Shown in pieces: positions 6,219 to 12,354 of a DNA stretch of 12,798 nucleotides. Positions within the stretch are counted from its first letter, which is position 1. Each line of letters begins with the position of its first letter. A program made the translations under genes and the position numbers. The notes beneath the pieces are model-generated. The model was not told the origin of the DNA and made no database searches. It was given only the letters and a program-made list of their open reading frames with translations. The DNA is from Spirochaetales bacterium (GTDB taxonomy: Bacteria; Spirochaetota; Spirochaetia; Sphaerochaetales; Sphaerochaetaceae), in NCBI GenBank assembly GCA_022771185.1, contig JALFCJ010000275.1, positions 1 through 12,798 of the forward strand. The letters are read 5' to 3'.

Positions 6219-6733
6219 TTCACTTCTCCAATTTCTTTCAGTTTTGTTAAAACCTTTTTCATCCCCTTCTCGTCTCTTTTTTCTCCGCCGTTCTGGAGCA
6301 TTGAGAGCATTTCATCATCTTCTTTAGTTCTATTTTCTTTTTCTTTTAGACTCTTAATTTGGCTCTTTACAACCAGAGAAAGAATAAGCTTACTTATTCC
6401 GTGAAGACGCCTTGGATAATATCCACCTTGGAGTGTGAAAAGTGGGAGGGAAGAATCTATATTATTGGCCTTTCTGACTTCCTCGTCATTTTTCCCGCTT
6501 TCTGTCAGCCCCACACCAACTATCAAGCCTAGCGAGAAGTATTTCTTGGCTTTATCGAGTCCAGAGATCATATTTGCCCTGATACAACCCAGATAAACAA
6601 TCTCAGCTCCCTTCGCCAATTCTCTCTCGGCTTCTTTAAGCGGGAATACTGGAAGTTTGAGTTCTTCTCCAAGTCTCTTTGCATACCACTCTGTGGTGCC
6701 TGTGGATGATGTGTATACAATTGCTTTAATCAT
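6215..6733 (-). CDS. Flavodoxin-like protein
   Basis: A 172-aa protein with a flavodoxin-type FMN phosphate-binding loop right after the first beta strand (KAIVYTSSTGTTEWYAKRLG, residues 3-22). The flavodoxin fold covers about 1-120, with later strands AEIVYLGCIRANM and LIVGVGLTESG. A roughly 50-residue charged, helical C-terminal tail follows (from about 122) and lacks an obvious domain. The overall form recalls the flavodoxin/protoporphyrinogen-oxidase-like group of small flavoproteins. Its ATG overlaps the tetR stop, and GGAGGG sits five bases before it. Its own stop overlaps the FMN-binding lipoprotein start. A role in redox stress or electron transfer to the neighbouring flavoprotein is a fair inference; the partner and substrate are unknown. 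Confidence 0.85.
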   Translation of the reverse strand: MIKAIVYTSSTGTTEWYAKRLGEELKLPVFPLKEAERELAKGAEIVYLGCIRANMISGLDKAKKYFSLGLIVGVGLTESGKNDEEVRKANNIDSSLPLFTLQGGYYPRRLHGISKLILSLVVKSQIKSLKEKENRTKEDDEMLSMLQNGGEKRDEKGMKKVLTKLKEIGEVK

Positions 6734-7335
6734 ATTCCCTCCAATTTAGTTTGTGGTGAAAACACCGAAAAGAAGAACTCTACATGATTTCTAAGTTCTT
6801 TCTTTGCTTCCTCTTCTTTTTCCGGATGTCTATCGCATTCTCCTAGAAGAATAAAAAACGGAGAATCGTAGATAAGCGCCAATTCTCTGGCATTCCCGTT
6901 GCTGATTGCACCGTTTTTCATCATCTTGTCGAAAAGTGTCGTATGGTAATCCAGCATCATGTTGGCGTATAGATCGGAGTACATATCCCTAAACTCTTTT
7001 GTAGAGAATTGCTCTATGGTCATTATTCTTCTTAGTGGAGCTACATATTCGTCGTGAAGTGAGTATTCCAAAAGAGATGTGACTTTGTCTCCCAGCTCTT
7101 TAGGAGTTGGAGGAGATGTGGGAGAGACAAGAATTGTGGATATAAACTCTTTGTAGCGAGACATAGACTTGTCAAGAAGAGCAGAGATGATTTCGCTCTT
7201 TCCTTTGTAGTGTTTATAAAGTGATGGAGCCTTGATGCCCACTTTCTGAGCTATTTCCTCAACTGTTACCGCTTTAAATCCTTTTTGAGAAAAAAGAGAT
7301 AAAGCTTCCTTTAGTATTCTTTCTTTTGTATCCAT
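6730..7335 (-). CDS. TetR/AcrR-family transcriptional regulator
   Basis: A 201-aa TetR-family repressor of normal length. The N-terminal helix-turn-helix covers residues 7-50, with the signature FSQKGFKAVTVEEIAQKVG, then a recognition helix around KAPSLYKHYKGKSEI. The C-terminal ligand-binding and dimerisation part (about 55-201) is helical and not diagnostic of a ligand. It is the first gene of an operon with a flavodoxin-like protein and an FMN-binding lipoprotein. All junctions overlap, so it probably represses this whole unit, including itself. The promoter upstream contains four regularly spaced half-sites. The start at 7335 is supported by the HTH beginning a few residues in and a predicted transcription start about 21 bases upstream. 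The Shine-Dalgarno is weak (TGGAA). Confidence 0.92.
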   Translation of the reverse strand: MDTKERILKEALSLFSQKGFKAVTVEEIAQKVGIKAPSLYKHYKGKSEIISALLDKSMSRYKEFISTILVSPTSPPTPKELGDKVTSLLEYSLHDEYVAPLRRIMTIEQFSTKEFRDMYSDLYANMMLDYHTTLFDKMMKNGAISNGNARELALIYDSPFFILLGECDRHPEKEEEAKKELRNHVEFFFSVFSPQTKLEGI

Positions 7336-7344
7336 ATTGATTCC

Positions 7345-7386
7345 AGCTAATAAACGTTAGCTAATATAGGCTAATGGTTATTAGCT
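7345..7386. repeat. Tandem TetR operators: four half-sites every 12 bp
   Basis: Alternating half-sites AGCTAA (7345), TTAGCT (7357), GGCTAA (7369) and TTAGCT (7381) start exactly 12 bp apart. They make two AGCTAA-N6-TTAGCT palindromes of 18 bp (7345-7362 and 7369-7386), with centres 24 bp apart. The outermost nine bases (AGCTAATAA and TTATTAGCT) are also perfectly inverted. One palindrome sits between -35 and -10, the other spans the transcription start. The adjacent TetR protein is the likely binder. Confidence 0.8.
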
Positions 7387-7391
7387 GTCAA
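7363..7391 (-). promoter_or_regulatory. Promoter of the tetR-flavodoxin operon
   Basis: On the minus strand a perfect TTGACA -35 (7391-7386) and a TATATT -10 (7368-7363) are separated by 17 bp. Transcription should begin near 7356, giving a leader of about 21 nt. One 18-bp operator fills the spacer and a second covers the start site and early leader. Confidence 0.85.
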
Positions 7392-7400
7392 TATGTTTTG

Positions 7401-8624
7401 TCAAAGTCTTTGCGTCATTAAGCTTAAAGTTACTTTTAAAGAGGCTTCACCATCCTCCAGTGGCCAGAACTCGGATGTGGAGTGAAAGTTTGATGCTCCT
7501 GTAAAGTAATTGGGGACGAAGATACCTTTTGTTGAGGTGAAGGAGCCGTCGGTTCCTCCTCTCATAGCTATAGGTTTTTCTTCTATTCCGTTTATCTTCA
7601 AGGCTGCTTTAAGGTTATCTACAGCGATGCGGTTCTTTTCATTCATGGACTCTATCAAGTTGGAGTAAGTATCTTCTATTTCAAGAGTTAGCTTCGCTCT
7701 TGGATTATTGCTCCTAGCTACTTTGACAGCTTCCTCTATTACTGTTTTCTTGTTCTCGTACTTTTCTTTGTCATGATCCCTAATTAATATGGAAAGCTCT
7801 GCGTTGCTGCTGTCGCCTTTGATTCCTTTGACCCAGATAAAGCCTTCTTTTCCCTCTGTCTCTTCAGGCCTTTGTTTCTCTGGTAGGAGCGATATGATCT
7901 CTGTAGCAACAAGAATAGGATTTACCAGAACTCCTTTGCCGGACATTGGATGTGCTGATACTCCTTCGATTCTCACTGTCGCTTTTCCAGCGTTGAATGT
8001 CTCCCATACTACTTCGCCTTTTTCTTGGCAGTCGATTGTATAAGCCCAATCTACAGGAAAGAGGGAAAGATCCAAAGCCTTTGCTCCCTTTAGTCCCACT
8101 TCTTCGTCAGGTGTGAATGCTAGATATATATCTCCATGTTCCAGGGAATTCTCATTAATAATAGAGATAGCTTCCATTACAATAGAGATTGCAGCCTTGT
8201 CATCAGCTCCAAGAACGCTGGTTCCGTCAGAGAAGAGTATGTCTTTGCCTATGTGCTTCTTCAGCTCTGGATTTGTTTCTGTAGTAATTCTCTTTCCGTT
8301 TTTCTGCTTAATCTCTTCTCCCTGATAGTTTTCAACAAGAAATGGGTGAACTGTTTCCGATAGAGAGATGTCGACAGTATCGAGGTGGCAGATCCAACCG
8401 ATTTTAGGAAAGTATCCATTTCCTTTCAGACGGGCTGTAAGAACACCATAGGAAGAGAGATTAATGTTGTCCAATCCCATCTCTTCCAGTTCTTTCTTTA
8501 GTTCTTTTGCTAGGACCAATTGCCCGGCAGTAGATGGAACTTCAGCCACCCCCTCCTTACTTTGGGAAGGGATGGATGAGTATTTAAGAAATCTATTTAT
8601 TAGGTTTGTTTGGTTTTTGTTCAT
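7401..8624 (-). CDS. pepT: Peptidase T (tripeptide aminopeptidase)
   Basis: A 407-aa cytosolic M20-family zinc aminopeptidase that removes the N-terminal residue of tripeptides; the length matches PepT (about 408 aa). Metal and catalytic residues can be placed by comparison with E. coli PepT. These are H80 and D82 (ICHLDTV), D141 in GTSVLGADDKA, the E174-E175 pair (PDEEVG), D198 (YTIDC) and H381 (SNFHSTSEF). The signatures RGGTDGS and AHPMSGKG (dimerisation/lid region) are also present. The ATG lies two bases after the purine fusion gene's stop and lacks a clear Shine-Dalgarno, so it probably depends on translational coupling with that gene. It is the last gene of the IMPDH operon. Pairing with purine genes may simply be a growth-linked grouping. 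Confidence 0.95.
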   Translation of the reverse strand: MNKNQTNLINRFLKYSSIPSQSKEGVAEVPSTAGQLVLAKELKKELEEMGLDNINLSSYGVLTARLKGNGYFPKIGWICHLDTVDISLSETVHPFLVENYQGEEIKQKNGKRITTETNPELKKHIGKDILFSDGTSVLGADDKAAISIVMEAISIINENSLEHGDIYLAFTPDEEVGLKGAKALDLSLFPVDWAYTIDCQEKGEVVWETFNAGKATVRIEGVSAHPMSGKGVLVNPILVATEIISLLPEKQRPEETEGKEGFIWVKGIKGDSSNAELSILIRDHDKEKYENKKTVIEEAVKVARSNNPRAKLTLEIEDTYSNLIESMNEKNRIAVDNLKAALKINGIEEKPIAMRGGTDGSFTSTKGIFVPNYFTGASNFHSTSEFWPLEDGEASLKVTLSLMTQRL

Positions 8625-8626
8625 GT

Positions 8627-10462
8627 TTAATGATGGAATAGACGGGAGTGAGTGAAGAATAGAGTGATGCCATGTTCATCGGATGCTTTGATGACTCCTT
8701 CGTCTCTTACACTTCCTCCTGGCTCAGTTATGTACTTCACTCCGCTTTTTGCAGCCCTGTCGATATTGTCTCTGAAAGGGAAGAATGCGTCGGAAGCGAG
8801 GGATACTCCTTCGTTTTTCTTAAGCCAAGCCATCTTTTCTTCTTTTGTAAGCTTAGTAATCGGAGTGAGAAAATAATCATTCCAATTAGATATTACGTCT
8901 ATCTCAGGATCTTCTGACAAGAACTGTTCTATGATGTTGTCTTTGTCATTACGAGTAATGCCATCTCTGAATGGAAGAGAAAGTACATAAGGGTGTTGTC
9001 TAAGCCACCATTTGTCAGCCTTCTCCCCGGCAAGCCTTGTGCAGTGTATTCTTGACTGCTGTCCAGCTCCGACTCCGATGGTCTGACCACGCTTAGCATA
9101 GATTACAGAGTTTGACTGAGTATATTTCAGTGCAATAAGAGCTACTGTCATATCGAGTCTGGCACTTGTAGGGAACTCTTTGCTAATTGATGGAATTTCA
9201 GCGAATGTATCATCAGTGACTTTGAAGTCATTATGGGCTTCAGTGAACTTAATGCCATAGACTGTCCTTATTTCTTCCTTTGGAGGAATGTAGTTCTCGT
9301 CGATTTTGACGATCGTATATGCTCCGTTCTTCTTTGCTTTCAGAATTTCCATAGCTTTTTCTGAGTATCCGGGAGCGATAACGCCATCAGAGACTTCTCT
9401 TGAGATGATCTTTGCCGTCTCTACATCGCACTCGTCAGAGAGGGCGATAAAGTCTCCGAAGGAGCTCATTCTGTCGGCGCCTCTTGCTCTTACATATGCT
9501 GTTGCAAGGGGAGAAAGCTTTGTCTTTGGAGAGATGAAATACATCTCCCTCTCTTCTTCTGTCAGAGGAATGGCTATGGCAGCTCCTGCTGGAGATACAT
9601 GCTTGAAAGAAGCCGCCGAGGGCATATTTGTGGTTTCTTTCAGCTCTTTTACCAGCTGCCAGGCATTCAAGGCATCAAGGAAGTTGATATATCCGGCTCT
9701 TCCGTTAAGGACTGTTACAGGAAGTTTTCCTTCAATAGAGATTGATGCCGGCTTTTGGTTAGGGTTAAGACCATACTTTAGTTCTATTTTATCGGTTCTT
9801 CCACCTTCATTAGCGTTGATTACTTCTTCTTTTTCTCCCCAAGAAACATAGAGAGAGATTCTATTATCTTTATCAAGGCTGTTCCAAAGAGTGTCTCTAA
9901 ACTCTTCAAAAGAGTCTGGAAGATATAGAGGGACAGGGGATGAAGAGAAAGATGGAAGGGGGTCTCCTCCCTCGTCATATGTGTGGATAGTGTGGCATAC
10001 GCCGTTGAAGGCACCATATGTCCAAACAAGTCTCTCTGGTTTTTCATCCTTACGTCTGATAATAGACAATGAATAACCATCGGCAGTCATTATCATAGAT
10101 ATTCGTGGAGTGAAGGAGGGAGCATCAGGCTCGTAGGTTCTCTTCAAAAGGGCATCTTCAAATGTCTTTCCCTCTTTAAGAGAGTCAAGAATAGTATCTG
10201 TCTGATCTCCGTTTGTTATTATGAGTTTTCCGTCTATTTCAGCCTTTGCTTTATAGATGATCAGGGATGGATCCTTTACCTTTGATTCGTCATATGCCTT
10301 TGTTTCGAGAATGCCGTCTTTTAGCCTGAAGACTCTGTTTCTGCTGTTCTCGCTTCTTCCCATGATTGCATAGGCTGTGACTCTCTCTCCGTCTTTTGAA
10401 AAACCGGAGATGATTATTCTTCCTGGATATTTCTTTGTTGAGAAGTATTCTGATAGGTTCAT
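8627..10462 (-). CDS. Fused PurO-type IMP cyclohydrolase / AICAR formyltransferase
   Basis: A 611-aa protein predicted to carry out the last two steps of IMP synthesis: AICAR plus 10-formyl-THF to FAICAR, then ring closure to IMP. Residues 1 to about 210 resemble the archaeal PurO IMP cyclohydrolase (IMP_cyclohyd): RIIISGFSKDGERVTAYAIM, then the GRSENSRNR signature at 35-43. Residues about 229-611 are the AICARFT domain. It opens with KYGLNPNQKP, has the catalytic Lys-His at 287-288 (FKHVSPAGAA), and ends with the conserved DAFFPFRDNID and GVKYITEPGGSVRDE blocks. Standard bacterial PurH has an unrelated MGS-like cyclohydrolase domain in the N-terminal position. Here that domain seems replaced by PurO. 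A GAGGT Shine-Dalgarno lies six bases before the ATG, inside a hairpin. Both parts read in one frame with no sign of a frameshift. Confidence 0.9.
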   Translation of the reverse strand: MNLSEYFSTKKYPGRIIISGFSKDGERVTAYAIMGRSENSRNRVFRLKDGILETKAYDESKVKDPSLIIYKAKAEIDGKLIITNGDQTDTILDSLKEGKTFEDALLKRTYEPDAPSFTPRISMIMTADGYSLSIIRRKDEKPERLVWTYGAFNGVCHTIHTYDEGGDPLPSFSSSPVPLYLPDSFEEFRDTLWNSLDKDNRISLYVSWGEKEEVINANEGGRTDKIELKYGLNPNQKPASISIEGKLPVTVLNGRAGYINFLDALNAWQLVKELKETTNMPSAASFKHVSPAGAAIAIPLTEEEREMYFISPKTKLSPLATAYVRARGADRMSSFGDFIALSDECDVETAKIISREVSDGVIAPGYSEKAMEILKAKKNGAYTIVKIDENYIPPKEEIRTVYGIKFTEAHNDFKVTDDTFAEIPSISKEFPTSARLDMTVALIALKYTQSNSVIYAKRGQTIGVGAGQQSRIHCTRLAGEKADKWWLRQHPYVLSLPFRDGITRNDKDNIIEQFLSEDPEIDVISNWNDYFLTPITKLTKEEKMAWLKKNEGVSLASDAFFPFRDNIDRAAKSGVKYITEPGGSVRDEGVIKASDEHGITLFFTHSRLFHH

Positions 10463-10468
10463 GTTTTT

Positions 10469-10510
10469 ACCTCGTTCTCCACCATTATTTTACAAATGGT
10501 GGAGGGAGGT
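10469..10510 (-). promoter_or_regulatory. Hairpin sequestering the Shine-Dalgarno of the PurO-AICARFT gene
   Basis: In the mRNA, a perfect 10-bp stem (CTCCACCATT with AATGGTGGAG; 10495-10504 with 10477-10486) closes an 8-nt loop. An outer 5-bp stem pairs ACCTC (10510-10506) with GAGGT (10473-10469), separated by a small internal loop. GAGGT is the Shine-Dalgarno of the gene starting at 10462. No U-run follows on either strand, so this is not an intrinsic terminator. The outer arm begins only eight bases after the IMPDH stop, so a ribosome finishing IMPDH could open it and couple translation. Confidence 0.68.
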
Positions 10511-10518
10511 ATCAATGG

Positions 10519-12027
10519 TCATTTGATCTCAAAATTCTTGTCTTTGAGAATAACGTCATGGGCGCCACCTTCAGTAATACTTGTAGCGCTTACTAGTGTT
10601 AGTACAGCTTTGCTCTGGAAATCAGGGATTGTGATGGCACCGCAGTTACACATAGTAGACTTTACTTTGCTCATGCTCATTCTTACGTTGTCTCTCAGTG
10701 ATCCGGCGTATGGAACATATGAGTCTACACCTTCAACAAAGCTAAGCTTCTTGTCTCCACCAAGGTCATATCTCATCCAGTTCCTTGCTCTTGCACTGCC
10801 TTCGCCCCAATACTCTTTAACGTAGTTTCCGTTAAGGTTTATCTTTTCTGTAGGAGATTCATCGAACCTTGCGAAGTATCTTCCAAGCATCAGGAAGTCT
10901 GCACCCATAGCCAGTGCCAGTGCCATATGATAGTCATAGACAAGGCCGCCGTCTGAGCAGATAGGAACATATATTCCAGTTTCCTTGAAGTAAGCGTCAC
11001 GCTCTTCAGCTACTTCAATAAGTGCTGTTGCCTGGCCTCTTCCGATTCCTTTTGTTTCACGGGTAATACAGATGGAACCTCCACCTATTCCTACTTTTAC
11101 AAAGTCTGCGCCACACTCTGCAAGGAACCTGAAACCTGCTTTGTCTACAACATTTCCAGCTCCTACTTTTACGCTGTCTCCATACTTATTTCTTATCCAG
11201 GAGAGAGTTCTCTTCTGCCACTCTGTAAATCCTTCGGAGGAGTCTATACAGAGAACATCTGCTCCTGCTTCAATGAGAGCAGGAACTCTCTCTTCATAGT
11301 CACGGGTGTTGATACCTGCTCCAACTAGGTATCTTTTCTGCTTGTCTAATACTTCAAGTGGGTTTTCTTTATGTGTGTCGTAGTCCTTTCTGAAGACGAA
11401 GTACATTAGTCTTCCTTCCTCATCTACAATAGGAAGAGAGTTCAGCTTATTGTCCCAGATAATATCGTTGGCTTCTTTTAGCGTTACTGGCCAAGAAGCA
11501 TATACAAGGTGCTCAAGTGGAGTCATAAAAGAAGATACAGGAGTAGATGGATCCATTCTTGATACTCTGTAGTCTCTGCTTCCTACTATACCAAGTAGTT
11601 TTCCGTTTCCACTTCCATCGTCTGTTACTGCAACAGTAGAGTGTCCTGTCTTTGCTTTAAGAGCAAGAATATCTTTCAGCGTATCTGTTGGTTTGATGTT
11701 TGAGTCGCTTTTTACAAAGCCGGCTTTGAAGGATTTTACTTCCCTTACCATATCGCTTTCACTTTCGATTGATTGGGAACCGTAGATAAAGCTGATTCCA
11801 CCTTCTCTAGCCAATGCCTCGGCCATCTTTACTCCAGATACAGACTGCATGATTGCGGAAACAAGAGGAATGTTGAGAGAAATCGGACACTCTTCTTCTC
11901 CCTTTCTGTACTTTACAAGTGGAGTCTTGAGAGAAACGTTTGATGGAATGCATGTCGCATCAGAATATCCTGGAATTAAGAGATATTCACTGAATGTGTG
12001 GGAAGGTTCATTGTAATATGTTGCCAT
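10519..12027 (-). CDS. guaB: IMP dehydrogenase
   Basis: A 502-aa enzyme oxidising IMP to XMP with NAD+, the committed step to GMP. The catalytic loop is GIGGGSICITR with C320; T322 follows. GAGNVVD lies at 289-295. D359 is in CSDGG and binds the IMP ribose. The flap region has KEYWGEGSARARNWMRYDLGGDKK-type sequence with the R419-Y420 pair. A CBS-domain module is inserted at about 100-220. The flap and the N-terminal EPSHTFSEYLLIPG closely recall the IMPDH of Tritrichomonas foetus and gut bacteria rather than E. coli GuaB. The frame continues upstream to 12129, but I chose 12027: AAGGAT lies eight bases before it, conserved sequence starts immediately, and the upstream codons overlap the promoter. 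It leads an operon with the PurO-AICARFT fusion and pepT. Confidence 0.95.
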   Translation of the reverse strand: MATYYNEPSHTFSEYLLIPGYSDATCIPSNVSLKTPLVKYRKGEEECPISLNIPLVSAIMQSVSGVKMAEALAREGGISFIYGSQSIESESDMVREVKSFKAGFVKSDSNIKPTDTLKDILALKAKTGHSTVAVTDDGSGNGKLLGIVGSRDYRVSRMDPSTPVSSFMTPLEHLVYASWPVTLKEANDIIWDNKLNSLPIVDEEGRLMYFVFRKDYDTHKENPLEVLDKQKRYLVGAGINTRDYEERVPALIEAGADVLCIDSSEGFTEWQKRTLSWIRNKYGDSVKVGAGNVVDKAGFRFLAECGADFVKVGIGGGSICITRETKGIGRGQATALIEVAEERDAYFKETGIYVPICSDGGLVYDYHMALALAMGADFLMLGRYFARFDESPTEKINLNGNYVKEYWGEGSARARNWMRYDLGGDKKLSFVEGVDSYVPYAGSLRDNVRMSMSKVKSTMCNCGAITIPDFQSKAVLTLVSATSITEGGAHDVILKDKNFEIK

Positions 12028-12056
12028 TTTTATTAATCCTTGATTTTGTTTCAAGT

Positions 12057-12085
12057 AATATAGTAGATGGTTGCAAAAAGGTGAA
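12057..12085 (-). promoter_or_regulatory. Probable IMPDH operon promoter
   Basis: On the minus strand TTCACC (12085-12080) and TATATT (12062-12057) are 17 bp apart, matching the -35 and -10 consensus at four and five of six positions. Transcription would start near 12050, about 22 bases before the ATG, leaving room for the AAGGAT ribosome-binding site. Confidence 0.55.
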
Positions 12086-12092
12086 GGGGTAA

Positions 12093-12142
12093 AAACGGTT
12101 GTTGCGTAATTTAGTGAAGTATGCAACAAAACGCACCCGTTT
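12093..12142. repeat. Nested inverted repeat upstream of the IMPDH promoter
   Basis: Inner arms TTGTTGC (12099-12105) and GCAACAA (12123-12129) are perfect. Outer arms AAACGG (12093-12098) and CCGTTT (12137-12142) are also perfect, with seven unpaired bases on the right side. The element starts eight bases upstream of the proposed -35. It therefore looks more like a protein-binding site than a leader RNA. Confidence 0.45.
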
Positions 12143-12286
12143 CCATCTTTATTGATGTTTTTCTACCATAAGTTATACGATAAATGAACAGAATGGATTT
12201 GTATTGGCAGTATAGTTATTTTTTAGCATAGTAATTTATTACTCTGGGTAATTATGCCTTTTCTTCTAAAAAAAGAACATCTCACT

Positions 12287-12299
12287 ATAGAAATTCTAT
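12287..12299. promoter_or_regulatory. 6-1-6 palindrome before the glycosyltransferase promoter
   Basis: ATAGAA-A-TTCTAT is a perfect inverted repeat with a single central base. It ends three bases before the possible -35 of the glycosyltransferase gene. It is short and AT-rich, so chance is possible, but the position suits an operator. Confidence 0.35.
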
Positions 12300-12301
12300 T
12301 A

Positions 12302-12330
12302 TTAGATAATTACCATTCAAAACGTATAAT
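12302..12330 (+). promoter_or_regulatory. Promoter of the glycosyltransferase gene
   Basis: A perfect TATAAT -10 (12325-12330) lies 17 bp after a weak -35, TTAGAT (12302-12307, three of six). The predicted start near 12337 gives an 18-nt leader containing GAGGT, six bases before the ATG at 12355. Confidence 0.6.
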
Positions 12331-12354
12331 ACTTTTTTGTAGTATGAGGTTTGA

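Larger units (their letters stand above)
12028..12354. other. Divergent intergenic region, 327 bp
   Basis: This AT-rich gap separates the IMPDH operon (leftward) from the glycosyltransferase gene (rightward). It holds the probable IMPDH promoter near 12057-12085, a nested inverted repeat at 12093-12142, a 13-bp palindrome at 12287-12299 and the rightward promoter near 12325. In 12143-12286 I see no convincing gene, RNA gene or terminator. I also looked for the purine riboswitch core and did not find it. Confidence 0.6.

Noticed and set aside
9306..9851. Open frame of 181 codons on the plus strand
   Set aside because: It is antisense to the AICARFT domain; long antisense frames are expected from the codon use of this genome, and no domain is seen.
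10477..10504. Hairpin between IMPDH and the purine fusion gene as an intrinsic terminator
   Set aside because: Neither strand has a U-run after the stem; AAC-GAGGT follows in the transcript, which is the Shine-Dalgarno of the next gene.
12028..12129. In-frame upstream extension of IMPDH by 34 codons
   Set aside because: The added residues do not resemble any IMPDH N-terminus, the stretch contains the likely -35/-10, and the ATG at 12027 has a Shine-Dalgarno and the conserved start.
12028..12354. Purine riboswitch upstream of IMPDH
   Set aside because: The conserved three-way-junction core sequences of guanine/adenine riboswitches are absent, and the proposed leader is only about 22 nt.
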